DNA of 62,722 bases from Amanita rubescens. Taxonomy: Eukaryota; Basidiomycota; Agaricomycetes; Agaricales; Amanitaceae. Under the pieces are notes generated by a model, which was given only the letters and a program-made list of their open reading frames with translations, was not told the origin of the DNA and searched no databases. The stretch's first letter is position 1, and the number at the start of each line of letters is the position of its first letter. Position numbers and translations under genes: made by a program. The DNA is taken from contig WION01000303.1 in assembly GCA_015039365.1 (NCBI GenBank), forward strand, positions 1 to 62,722, in the 5' to 3' direction. Of the stretch, positions 35,028 through 46,789 are shown piece after piece.

Positions 35028-35444
35028 GTGGAGGTGCCAGTGTCGGTGTAGTATGTGATGAGCGCACAGCGTTTGCGTAATGAAACCCTAACCCTAAGGG
35101 GCCATAACCCCTTAATATACAATTCATGCCGCCATTGTTGTATCTAGCACCTTGATTTGATACGGAACGGCGCACCGGTAGCGTAAAACGCCTCTCGCCA
35201 TCAGGACTACACGGATGGATATATGCAGGTATTAATAACTACTCGACGCCAGAAACCCTTGCATATGGTATTAAATTAGCTAGAGTACATCCAACCATGC
35301 CGCACGAGGCACGAATGGATAATACAATCCCAACATCTCTAAGCATACAATCAGTCCGAAGGGAAAGGGTAAAAAGTTCAAACACGGTGATATTATTAAA
35401 TGTATCACACAGCCTGGGTAACTGAAACGCGAGTCGCGTCGTCG
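35028..35444. other. Intergenic, with a small telomere-like motif
   Basis: Contains AACCCTAACCCTAAGG at about 35083-35098, two copies of CCCTAA. Two units are too few to count as an interstitial telomere. No gene seen. Confidence 0.5.
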
Positions 35445-36890
35445 TCATATTAGCGTAAACGTTTGAGTCCGGGCGAGTTTTCCTCGTAACCCTCTGGAGA
35501 GTCCAGAGGGTGATGATGAGTCTTGCATATGTGATCCCTCGCGGGGCGAACCGGGAGGGGTAACCACGTTGTTGGTGGGAGGTAATCCACGTTGTTGAGA
35601 CTGGCTGCTGATAATGCTCGCTGCATCGGGGTAAATGTTTGGGTCGTAAGAAGATAAAGGCGCTGGGTATTGCTTTGCGGGAGCGTTGGGAGGGAGATGG
35701 TAGTCTTCTTGGGATTGTGGTAAAAAGAGATGCGCGTCGCCTGACGGACTAGGCGGTAAAGCGGATGAGGATGGTTGTGGAGTGAGACGGGCACGTTTCG
35801 ATTCGCCAGGTGCGTCGTCACCGAGGTCCTTGTCGTTTCCGTCATAAGCTTCACGGCCGGTAGCTTGGTTCGCAGCGTTGCTCAATGATCGTTTCCGTGA
35901 TCCTTCGCCGGTGGCTCTAAAGAGCTTAGGGAGCGTTAAACTTTCCCAATCCTCCGGTAACACCCCCATCTTCGCCTGTCCTTTCTTCTCCAACTCTTGC
36001 CGCTGCAAAACTTTCATCGCCAACTGTTCTTCCTCTTCAGCCTGCTCCCGGGACAACTGCTCTTTGCGTTCAAGCGCCTCGAGATGTTTTCTAGCCCTGT
36101 CCAGGGCGACGAAGTGCCACATGTATTTCACGACGAGCTTCTTCCTCTCCTGCATCGTCGGCACGGTAGTCCATTTGAGCGAACGCCAAGGGTATATGCC
36201 CCTGCCTTCTCGAACATCCACAGCCACCTTCACGTCATACGTCTCCAGGGCTTCGAAATCCATCGGAGCACATCTCTCTGCAGCTTCTTCTTGCGTAACC
36301 CATCCCATTACGAGAAGACGGCGAAGAGTCTTTGCCCGGAACGGGCCGCCTAAATGTTTTGACGCCCAAGCGATATTCAAACTCTGCCACGCCGCGGTAC
36401 GGGTCGAAAATCTCGGGTACGGGTTTCAGTGTCAACTGGCGTACTTCTTCCGGTGAAGCAAAGTCCCGAATTTCGATACCTCGCGCGACGAGGTTGGCTA
36501 TGATATCTTCTACTGGCGGATCCTCCAGGATCTCTGTGGGTACCGGAGATACTGCTCGGGGTATCTGAGATGCGGGATCCTTCATAATGCGGTTGACGAG
36601 TGATACAATAAACAAAAAGAACAAAAAGGTGGACGTACTTGATCTATTTCTGATTCGGGAGTATCGGTAACCATTGAGGAACTCCCAGGTTGAGGTTGTG
36701 ATTCGGATGAACCGTAGCCACTGCCAAACGTGGCGTTCTTAATAGTCGAGCGTAGGCGCGTGGCGAATGTGAATGAGAGAGTTCTCTGTAATGCGCCTGG
36801 TAGTGAAAAAGTGAAGCCAAAAGGTCTTGATGATGGAAAAGAAAATGATTTAAAGGACGAGGGATGAGCGGGTGGTGACTGCGGGTCCAT
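35445..36890 (-). CDS. Conserved hypothetical protein (unknown family)
   Basis: ATG at 36890. Exon 1 is Ser/Pro/Phe-rich to about 36639. Exon 2 starts near 36584 (DPASQIPRAVSPVPTEILEDPP) and runs past PVPEIFDPYRGVAEFEYRL. The third block (36330 down to 35445) has LRRLLVMGWVTQEEAAERCAPMD, a YPWRSLKW segment, VVKYMWHFVALDRARKHLEAL, then a Glu/Gln-rich coiled coil and a disordered Ser/Pro-rich tail. I do not recognise a domain. The join between the second and third blocks needs a frame change: a 37-nt intron (GTACCCGAG to GTGGCAG) would do it, or the gene has a one-base shift near 36333. A fragment sits at 12973-13195. Confidence 0.65.
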
Positions 36891-37794
36891 AGCAGACCAG
36901 CGAAACGGTTCAAGGCGCGAGACAAGGGAGGCAAATGACTAGATTCGTGCGTTTACTTCTTTTGGAAAACCACATGCACAGTTCTGACTAATCAAATCTC
37001 ACGCTCTGCGCCTCCAACCCTTTTTTCCCATTTTGGAAATATAATGTCAGCTGTCCATAAGACCCGGGTATGATTCATTTGCCTTCTGGATCAAGCTGAT
37101 GCCGCACCCCGCAGGGGCCGCCACGCAGACGATGACTAGAGTCGCAGCCACGTCATCTGCAGCCGTCATATATGCGGCAATTTTTCCTGATCGAAGCCTT
37201 CCAAAGCGGGAAGTTCATGGCGCATACTGAAATTGGATAGCAATGGAAAGAAAGCTGCTGACACTTTGCTGAGCCCCCCAGCTTGCTCCCGCCATCCCCT
37301 TCGCTCCTTACCCGTCACCCTCCTCCCCCACATCTCGAACTGAAAATGCTTCTGGTGGCTGCTCGCAATGAGCTTCTTGATGATAGAAGCGAATTGAGAG
37401 TATTAGGGGCTCTACCCAAATTTGCTCAGGTTCCTGGAGCTGCCGCAGCCGTGTGGGTTAATCGCAGCTGTAGTAACATCTATGGCTTGTCCGGTTCCTT
37501 CGATGGCAGAAGCCAATTCGTTCGACTCGTTCCGTCCAGCGTGTAGGCGAGAACTGACGAATGTTGATCGATCGATCCTCGGCCGGTATCTTACTTCACC
37601 GTATGGAGTGCTACAGAATTGGTTTCGGTTATTACTTATACTCTCAAGAACAAGCCTCAGAAGCCTCACCGTGACGTCCGAGCTGATCGTATTGTTCTTT
37701 AGCATGGGAAACAATGCATTAATGACAACATATAGCTCGATGTTACTGAGGGGCTGGGAACGACTCGACTTCTTCAACCTCCAATACCTCCGCA
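36891..37794. other. Intergenic or unrecognised
   Basis: 36935-37280 is non-coding by eye. 37283-37550 and 37422-37790 have open frames on both strands with no similarity that I can name. It includes the promoter of the flavin monooxygenase gene. Confidence 0.4.
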
Positions 37795-39957
37795 ATGGCC
37801 ACCCTCGCTAATACTGTAGGAATCATCGGTGCCGGTCCCTCCGGTCTTATCACGGCTCACGTCCTGTTACAAGACGGGTTTGACGTCCAGCTCCTTACTG
37901 AGGACAGGTCCCCCGGAGGCGTCTGGGCCAGACATCGTGTCTATCCCAGCATGAAAATTAACAGGTGCGTTCCACAGGCGACCTTGTCCCTCATCTCTTA
38001 CATAGATGATCGGCCACAGCCCCCAGGGAGAGTTTTGCTTCTCTTCCTTGTCCATGACTCCGCGAAGACTGGCGGTCGACTGTCCGGAAAAGATATGTGC
38101 AATTATATGGAAACATTTGCGGAAACGTTTTTGAAAGACAAAATCAAATTTGAGGTCGAGGTCCTCAACATACGGCGGTCTCCTAGCGGTTCCTGGAACG
38201 TGGACATCAAGGACAAGCACGAGGGAACCATAACAGTTCTTGAATACTCCAGGATTGTCCTGTGCACCGGCGTCAGTACTCAGTTTGAAAACGTTCGAAC
38301 GACTTCTGAAGTACGCGTATCTACAGGGTTGCCATTCTCCCAATGTTCCTAAAGCCTTGTCGCCTTCGGCTGCAGAAGCCGCCGGGTTCCAGGGCCTCGT
38401 CGTTCATGCAAGGGACTTTGCACCAAACTTGGATAACATTCTTGCGAGGACCAACTCTGAAAGTGAACCCAAATACGTCGTCGTCGTAGGAGGCGGTAAA
38501 TCCGCGCAAGAGTAGGATATTGCGTTCTCTTGCACGCACGCCAACAATCTGATATTCTGCACGTAGTACATCTTGTCATCTGGCAAATGAGGGTCGAAAC
38601 GTTGCCCTCGTTTTTAGCAAATCAGATGCCCCAATGGCCAATAAAAAGCCCCTCCCTAACTATATTCGAAGAAGTCGGCAAGTAGCAGGTCGTTACTCTT
38701 CTCTTGCGATTTAGTGAATTTATTCAAATAAGATTCTTGAGCATTCTGTCCCCTCATATTGAATTACGGACACGCCTAGAGTCAGTCTTCGACCTTCTCT
38801 CGTTCTCCTCTCACCAAAATCCTCTAGACGATTCTTACACACGACCTGGGTGGGGAGTAAAATTACACACTTCATTTGGAATAAATTATCATCATCATCA
38901 GTACGTAAAGTCTGTTACCTCCACCATACAACCTGACACCACTATTAGTTTGACGTACTCGAACTCCCCAATAACTCTCCACTCCGAAGCACCCACTCAC
39001 TTTTCTGGAACGTTCGCACCACTGACGAGGGGACTTACCGCCCCGACAGCTTCTTCGCCGCAGTCAATCGGGGAGACGTCCAGCTTTTTCCTTCAGCCCA
39101 TGTGGAAGGCTTCGGCGCGGACGGCCGCTCTGTGATTCTGAGCACGGGCCAAAGCTTGCCAGCGGATATTGTCATTTTAGCCACAGGTTACACATCGTCT
39201 TGGAGCCATCTATTTGATGGTGCGTGCGTCTTTGTTCGTCATACTTTTGGGAACGTGAGGCTGAAAGTTAGTATGCATCGTAGCCGAGACAGCGGAAAAG
39301 CTGGGGATCAATAGACATCCTCCGCGAACACAGGTGTTGAAGGATGCTTGGGATTCCTTTATTACCCTGAAAGACGCTCCGGTAGCTCATCCAGATAGCG
39401 AGCAGTGGGCGTCCTCGATCTACCGTGGCATTGTTCCCGCGAAGAACATTGAAAGACATGATTTTGCTATTAACGGTGCTGTCGTACGTGGTCAAGCCGT
39501 CAATCCGTCATATCTATTCTTACATCTGCTTGCAGTTTAGCGCCAATAGTGGCTACACGTACGAAGTTTCAGCTCACTGGATATCTTCGTACTTCCTCAA
39601 AGATACAATGCGGCTTCCATCTTCTGTGGAAGAAGCACTGGCTACTGGGGAGTACTATGCTGCATGGCTGAGGAAGCGGTTCCCGAATGTGCCTATGTTC
39701 GTTAACGAGAGCTACTGCGGTGCTCTCTGCTTGTGGGAGTGAGTTTCTTCAGCATAAACACCACTTTTTGGTTGATCATTTGTTTTCATTCAGCTGGTGT
39801 CAACATGTAGATACGTTGCTCATGGACATGCATCTTCCTTCCATGCGGAGCGGTGGAAATTGGTTCAGTTGGCCTTTCCAGGTGATCGAGCAGAGCGAGA
39901 TTGCAAGGCTTGGTGAAGAGCGGCGGGCGCAGAGGGTTGCAATAAGTTCATCATCCT
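37795..39957 (+). CDS. Flavin-containing monooxygenase, possible frameshift
   Basis: Start MATLANTVGIIGAGPSGL has the FAD-binding GxGxxG. Exon 1 runs to 38271 (LCTG); a 55-nt intron with a GTCAGT donor leads to GCHSPNVPKALSPSAAEAAGFQG at 38327. The NADPH-binding VVVVGGGKSAQ follows, with a GTAGGA-donor intron (about 38511-38567) giving SAQD then CHLANEGRNV. Later pieces are RFLSILSPHIELRTRLE, the FMO mark ILATGYTSSW at about 39177, and HWISSYF and LTDMHLPSMRSGGNW-like motifs to 39957. Family members oxygenate N- or S-containing or carbonyl substrates; substrate unknown. Around 37970-38065 the expected GEFRFSSLPM-type segment is in a different frame from the flanks, suggesting a one-base deletion near 38060. 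Confidence 0.75.
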
Positions 39958-40449
39958 AGTACATTCTTTTACTATGTTCGCTGTGGGGTACGATGCGTTT
40001 GTCTTGTTTGTTCCGGCACGGGCGGAGATCGAAATTTACGACGCCTCATGCAAACCAGCCTCCCAGATCTCCCTTTTGCGGGTCGTGGGGGAATAGAACT
40101 CGATCCCTCTGGTTTTCGTAGTCCTGCCAAATCATTACGGACACATCCTAGGACCGATCTTCAGACACTCACGCCTTGGATTTCCTTCCCCAATGACGTT
40201 CACCAAGCCATCCAATCCCATCAGGAAAAACGTCGATGGCCGTTTAGACCCAATAATCTCTATTTACATCTAATATGACTAATAATGTCTAGCCCAGATA
40301 TTCGAGTCTAATTTACTAATAAATCATACAATGTTTTGTCCAATCTGCTTAGTTAAAAAGAATATAGGTGTCTGGGATATTGAATGGATTGACAAGGAAA
40401 TGACCAGCACTGTATCACTACTTAAGTCCTGAGGTATCATATGACCGAC
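39958..40449. other. Intergenic or unrecognised
   Basis: An open stretch at 40048-40278 on the plus strand reads as Pro/Arg-rich protein without known motifs. The rest looks non-coding. Confidence 0.35.
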
Positions 40450-41260
40450 CAGGGCACGCGTTGATTTGCAGATGTCGATCGCTGCGGTGGGGAGCGGCCA
40501 TACTAGTCCTCATAAGCAACGGACTCGAACTGCGACCTCAGAGCTTGGTATTAATGTGCTTTGGCCCAGTGGCATCCGTAGAGATAAAGGGCAGATTGAT
40601 TTCCGCCTGGGTAGTCGCCGAAAGTGCAATCTTTGCCTTTTCTGCAGCTTCACAAATCCGTTGTACAGCCATGCGATCATTCGAGGTCATAGACAGCGAT
40701 GACGGCACTTTCTGCCTTGTCTAGACCGTAAGCGAGCGCAGCGGCAGTAAGGTTCGTTGATGAGTCATGACACGAAGAACCTCGAGACCAGCGATTTGAC
40801 CGGCATCCTTTGGCATTGCCTGCCGTTGAGCATCATTGAAGTAGGCCGGTACCGTTACGGCTGCGTGACTGGTTAACTTTCGGATGACGTGGTTCATCGG
40901 CGAGGACTTACTTCACTGGTTACTGACTCGCAGTATCACACATCTTGACTAGGCCAATAGTTCCTTGGGGGACTACTATATCAAGACTGAGTGGTCTGAT
41001 TTATGGAGGTGGCATGACGGTGAAACATACAAATTTCTGTCTATGTCTGATCAACCGTTTGCGGCCGAAGGCAAAAACGGAGTTAACGACCACCTTGACG
41101 TTTCGCAGGAAGACCGACAAGACTCTCCGTGTTTCGTGAAGGCGACAGCTGACGGAGTCGTCCGTTGGCCTTCCGAGTTTTCGACGACTCGAGCTGTCTT
41201 TCCTTCCATTACGGTGACCCATATTTGACCCTTGCAGGTGGGAATGACAGTACCGAGAGG
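40450..41260 (-). pseudogene. SSC1: Mitochondrial HSP70 (SSC1-type) fragment
   Basis: Minus-strand pieces in three frames match mitochondrial HSP70 in the right order. From 41255: [30 protein letters not shown] (ATPase start, its GIDLGTTNS part already lost). Then [13 protein letters not shown] and [14 protein letters not shown] at about 40860-40780, and [20 protein letters not shown] with [18 protein letters not shown] at about 40690-40545. Large pieces between them, including the phosphate-2 region, are deleted and the frame shifts repeatedly. HSP70 of this type drives import and folding in the mitochondrial matrix. The substrate-binding domain is absent. A dead fragment. Confidence 0.85.
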
Positions 41261-42366
41261 AAAAGAGTTGACATCAATGAGCATCGAGGACCATGTCGTT
41301 CATGCTTTTGTCATCAGCGAGGATAGCGCCCTGCGCAAGGGGAATCATCCGCAAAAATGTTAAGTCCACTATTTGCTTCTGTTTGTCACGTGACATGTTC
41401 AACTTCCCTTGCACGCTCTAATAAGCTGTCAGCTTCCCCCCACCATCGCCCATGCAATAAGGTGAGTGACTCCAAATTCACAGGCTTAGCTTCATCCTCT
41501 CACTCACGTTTGCTCCGGAAAACCAGACCTCAAATGATATGTGCCCGCTCGGCTCAGAACTTGAGTGCACCAGTTTCTCGGACGACGGATGTAGAGCATC
41601 ATGACTTGCTTGAGATATTCTCCCCCACATTCTCTTGAGAGAGCCGAGGAAGGGTGAGGCTGCTTGCGGGCAGTCTCGGGTTCTGGTGAGTGTAAAACAC
41701 TCGCTAAATGATCTGTATTGATATCACCCTATCGCGCGCCACCAGCCTCCAATGAGATTCAAGTTAATACTTGTTCACACTCTGCCACCTCCACGCCTTT
41801 GCCAGGACCCTCTCCGCATCTTGTATCCACTGGTCATCACCACATCCATGTAACCTTTCTTGCTCCCCGTCTCGCGTTCAACCGTTTTCAATTAAACTTG
41901 CGTACGTCGTCAATGCCCTCTTTTCTCCCTTTCTCACTTAATACCAGGATTATGGATACACGAAGACGACAGAGGAAAATTCGCAATGGGAATGGGCATC
42001 AAACCCGTTCTTCGTCGCAACTCAATCATCGTTGATGACCTGCAGTGGGTCATAAGATTTGTGGCCGTGGTCCTGATAGGTTACAAACGTGCAAACCTGT
42101 AAACGGTATGGGTGAGCGTAGCACCTGTGTTAGTAACACATACACTAGTATGTTATAGTCTAGATACCCTCTTTAATAGCAATATATTTAGTTTTGTCAT
42201 CGTAAATCTGAGTGATCTCGAGGAAAAGGCCAATACTATTCTTGTATAATGTGATTCTTTTAATGCTTATTAGGCATAACTTAGACAAAAATATAGGGGG
42301 GGTGAACTAATCTAATCCTGGCGTAATTAGATCAAATTCTGTCTATATACATATAATCGGAACTAA
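41261..42366. other. Region without a recognised gene
   Basis: Frames at 41357-41638 and 41718-42035 on the plus strand are Pro/Ser/His-rich without recognisable motifs. 42060-42366 appears non-coding and contains several AT-rich words. Confidence 0.35.
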
Positions 42367-43631
42367 ACAGGGTTCTCCGTTTTTCCTGATGCCGCAACCT
42401 CCCGCGTCGATTCACCTTCTACTCCATTCGATGTCGGTGGCCTGACAAGGACGAGATTTGTGGCAAACGAAAAACGACTTCATACCTATGTGACATTTGC
42501 GTTACATGAGCCAGTTGAAGAGGTGTTAAAGAAACTTGGGGTGAATGGAGAGTTCGCCCCATCAGGTGGGAATGTCGCGATCATAGGAGATCCGGATTTT
42601 TCATGGGTTATGAGGGGCGCACAGCCACACCCGAAACTAATCGTACGTGTACCAGTTCCTACTCGTTTGCTTGTTGATAGATCCCACTGGTGTAGGTTGA
42701 ATATAAAACGTGGTGGGTGGTGGATGTGGAGCACGTCGTCGCTGCTTTTAATGGCAGTCATGATGACACATATTCCTTGCATGCTCTCGAACAAATATAC
42801 GGATATATGACGTTCAACCACAACAAATATGGCATTCTTACCAATTGGCAATGTGCCTTGTTCCTGCGGCGCACTGATCACAAGACCCTTGGGTATTACA
42901 CCATCAAACTAGACAGACCTGATCAACCTATGTCGATGTTGAAAGCATGGGTCGGCATGGTGTTGCTTGCAGAAGACGGCTGGTTCTATGCATCCCCTAC
43001 CCCTTCAGGTCAAAACTTCGGAACCTCAACAGCTGCCTGGAAGGAACGGAAGAGAGCTGTTCGCGATGCCCAAGGGCATCATATGCAACCTGTCGATGGT
43101 GATTACCAGTGCGTCCCTCTTGACTTTCGCCTCTGTCACTTTGACCTCAGCTCCGCTCGCCATGGAGAGAATGGCTGTCATGTGGTAAAAGCACGACTTC
43201 TAGCATCGTCCGTCGGGAAACGTGACCTTCACGTTGTCTGCAAAGTTGTCGATGTCTTGCGCTATCCCGACGAAGCCAATTTACTAGATGACGAAGCCCG
43301 CGCCTATGCGGCTCTGCAAAATCTCCAAAGCGAGGCGATCCCCACACTGTATGGTTACTATGAAGTTTGGGGCATTCTGCGGTTCCTCGCTCTGGAACCC
43401 GTTGGTAATGCCATTCCTGAAGACGAAGAAATTGACCCAGCGCTTCGCGAGAAGATGATGGTGGCTCTCAACTGCATTCACGATGCTGGGCATGTGCACG
43501 GCGATGTCGCACGTCGTAACTTTTGTAGGACGGAAAATGGTGACATTTTCTTGGTGGACTTGGAGAGATGTCGACCTTCTGGGAACCAATCTCAGATGGA
43601 TGATGAAATGATTGTAATAGAAGGGCTCTAG
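42367..43631 (+). pseudogene. Protein-kinase-like gene, 5' truncated
   Basis: Two exon-like blocks joined in frame by a 53-nt intron (42643-42695): the first ends HPKLI and the second begins VEYKTWWVVDVEH. The second runs to the stop at 43629-43631. Near the end is a kinase-like catalytic loop, GHVHGDVARRNFC, followed by IFLVDLERC, so HGDxxxxN and a DLE motif in place of the usual DFG. Earlier there are no clear glycine loop or VAVK motifs. Basidiomycetes have many genes of this shape, of unknown role. There is no ATG in frame between the TAA at 42364 and the first block, so the 5' exon is missing or unrecognised. It could be a live gene with an upstream exon. Confidence 0.55.
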
Positions 43632-43739
43632 CTTCACCTATACATTTCGAGGTATATTGGCTGCTGGTGGTCGTTCACTATACATTACTTTCTACACCTG
43701 CCAATATGTTTAGTACGCCGGCGCCTTCCCGTTGCGATC

Positions 43740-44340
43740 ATTACCGATTATTTCCAGTTACGCCCGCATGCGTGGCAGAACCCGCAATCATTGCCGACTA
43801 GCCGACACATGCGTCCGCCGCTGCAACAGGCTATTCTGCTAGCGCGATTAATTTGTTGCAACATCCGCTCATCTAACCCTCCCACGGCCCTTATTTGGCT
43901 GCTCCTATACCACCTCACCGAACGCCGCCCTCGCATCCTTATTTGTTCACCGACTAGCCGACACATGCGTCCGCTGTTGCAACAGCCTAGCTAATGCGCG
44001 ATTATGCGTTGCAACCATCAGCTCGCCTAACCCTGGACCTCCCATGCTCTTGTTTTGCCGCTCCGTATTGGAAATATACCGCCTCACCGACCCTTGTGCG
44101 CTGCTGCTGCAACAGACCTAGAGGGCGATCATGTGTTACAACCTTCCGCTCACACACACCCTTGTCTGCTTCCCGATGTAATATACCTCACCATCCCTCT
44201 GTTCACCATTACTACTCGCGCCCAGCTAGAACACGCCCCACCACCGTCCACGTTCACTGTTGCAACGCACTCTACTGCCAAACGGAATTACCGCCGCGTT
44301 GCAACAGCTCCACGTGTCCACGTCGCACCACACCAGGTTA
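43740..44340 (+). repeat. Degenerate tandem repeat with GTTGCAAC palindromes
   Basis: Three to four diverged units of about 130-160 bp. Each has a CATGCGTCCGC-like block, TGCAACAG, a GCGCGATTA-like block and GTTGCAAC, then CGCTCA and a C-rich end. Clear starts are near 43800, 43957 and 44085. Not coding by eye. Confidence 0.65.
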
Positions 44341-46789
44341 TCCGCACACCAGTCACCATCTCTGATATCCAATATGAACCCGAAAGAGTGCCCTCGGTAC
44401 AGCATGTGCTGCCGTGTAGTACGAATATCTCTTCCTGGTACCATCAACTAGCCAGTATTGGCCAATCTTTCAGCGGCGTGGCCTTCCAACGTGAGTGGAA
44501 CCAACTTGAAGTTTTCAATGTTTCTCTCTCACACTGTGTCTCAGCACGTTTTAAATAACATGAACTATTACACTACCACGCCACGGGAAACGCACGAACT
44601 GTCTTGTGTGTGGGGTTAAAGCTTGGGCCGCTGATATGGCCATTAGTTTTGATCTTGCTGTGGAATCCTTTATCGATATGCTGGCCGAGAAGTGCGTCCA
44701 GTGAATAGTTTCTATCTCGTGATACGTTTTTGACATTCTCACCCTCTAGTCATAGAAGAAGCCTTCGTTGTCTATGCCAAAAAGAAGGTTTATCTCCAAG
44801 CTCCACCACAGTTGAAAAAAGCCGCCCAGCCGAATTTGGAAAAGGTGTAGAGGCTCGTACCAGAGTGGGGCGAGATTACGGTCACGGCGAGTACGTTGCC
44901 CTTTAGTCTGAGGTTTCAAGTGGGGTATAATGGGTTTTCGGCCCTTTCTCGAGATCATTCCCCAATGAAGGGGCCGCCTTGACCCACAATTTCCGTTTGG
45001 TTCTTTCTGCACCTTGCGCCGTATAGCGGGAAAATCTGTTTCGTACAATCCCCGTTCACGTTCTATCTATCTCGAAACTCTTTTTTGTTCCCGTAGTGAC
45101 TACTCAGGCGATGTTACATGTAACGTGCGCTGCTGCTAGTTGCATCACAATACGGGGAATTGGAATATCCTTGGCAGTTCCCTTATAAGGGATCTATTAT
45201 ACTGCTGCGAGTCAAACGTTCTTGTATTGCAAATTATGATCTCGGACCGACAATGACCATGCTATCCAAACAGGACCTACGAAGCACTCAAATTGGGAAC
45301 ATTTTCATTGCATTGTCGAGTTTGACTTCGGAGTGCCTCCCATAGGCGCTGCTCTTCTTCACTTCTATAGCACCAATTCGTATTGTTTCACCATCTTGAA
45401 CAAGAAAATGTGACGATCTTTCAGACCCTTCACTGCAGCGAGATCATGACCGTAACCTAACCTATCATGGCGTTGTGGAATCAAGTCAAATCCGGTGACC
45501 TGAGAGCTTATAAAAGCTCGCCAATTCTCATCTAGGATGTCGTCTCAAAGCATCAAGGGAAATGAGCACGAAGTCGGAAAAGTGTAAGACAATCATTTAA
45601 CTTTATTTTTTGTAATATATTACTGACGGATAGTCAACACAGCGTGGTGTGAGCTTCTCTCCAAGCTGACCTCTGAATATTGCATGGCGGCACCTAGATA
45701 TACAGACAAACGGAGGTCACAGCTGTGGATGTCTAGTGTCATAAGTGAGCATCTCAGCCATATATGTAGATTGATTGTGTAAATTGAATGTGTGTTAGTC
45801 GATGGCACAAGTTATGGCGACGGAATGGGCAGTAGTAAGATGGAGGCTCAGGAAAAGGCTGCCGCCTCTGATTTAACACGTCTTTATACGAGCGGCTTGC
45901 GTCGTACTGGGTGAATGGCGGTCCAATACTCGAACAGACAGCCCCGGTTTATGCACATAGTTTTTGTAAATTTCAATATATTGATCAGTATGTTATCGCA
46001 GTCGTTTATAAAGTAGTGGTACCGTAGGCGCCACTCATTTTCCGTGAATCATTTGTTGTAACGGTCCCGTCTTTGCCAGTTCCTGAGTCCTTGTTCGAGA
46101 TCCTCCAATTTTATTTGAAGGATGGCTCTTGAGCCGGGCATACGCAAACGCGAGCACGAAACTGAGCAATCAGAACCAGTTCAGAAAATGGCGCGTACGG
46201 TCTAGGTGGGTGGCTTATCTTGTAGGGTGTGTTTCAAAACCATATCTCGTGCCTCCCGATGGTACTTGTTTTTTGATTCGTGTACACTTCAACCTAGGCC
46301 GACGATGAGTTCCGAGTCCTGCTGTGCATAAAGAAAAGAGCTCACTGGTTCACGGCCTCCGTGGACGCTCGTGGCAGACGAATGCGGAGTTGTAGGTGTA
46401 GGTGAGCAGGTGTTCGATGTTCCGAACTGACTTAGACTCCGAGTCAAAATGTGAGCACAGCAGGCAAGCCAGCTCTTGAATTTGACGTGGCAGCACAGCC
46501 ACCCGTCTCAACCGTTTAGATCTAGATCCCGTTCCGCACGGTGGTAAGTTCAACGCTTTGCGCGCCTGGTCCTTTTCTATCACGGGCCACGCTTTGGGCC
46601 ACCGTATCTTCCTTTCGATCACGCCCGCGTCGAAAATGAATACTCCCTTGCTGGTACAAGTGGAAAGAGTCGGCGGAATAGAACTTGGGAATCACTCAAC
46701 TCACCCACTGTGGACGTCGCGAGACTCCGTCGCAACATCAATTGGAACAGGGCAAGGCGAGCGAGCTTATGTCGCATTCGGACCCAACA
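44341..46789. other. Region without a recognised gene
   Basis: Short open frames on both strands (44746-45048 minus, 45620-45808 minus, 46350-46622 minus, 46558-46890 plus) have no motif that I can name. The palindromic GTTACATGTAAC is at about 45114. The part nearest 46790 may belong to the polymerase gamma fragment. Confidence 0.4.

Noticed and set aside
35083..35098. Interstitial telomere (CCCTAACCCTAA).
   Set aside because: Only two units of the six-base form, while the true telomere has seven-base units; likely chance.
35878..36456. Plus-strand 192-codon Ser/Arg-rich frame.
   Set aside because: Antisense to the conserved unknown gene whose fragment is also found at 12973.
43994..44558. 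Plus-strand frames of 123 and 167 codons.
   Set aside because: They lie in or after the degenerate GTTGCAAC repeat, overlap in different frames, and are Pro/Thr/His-rich without motifs.
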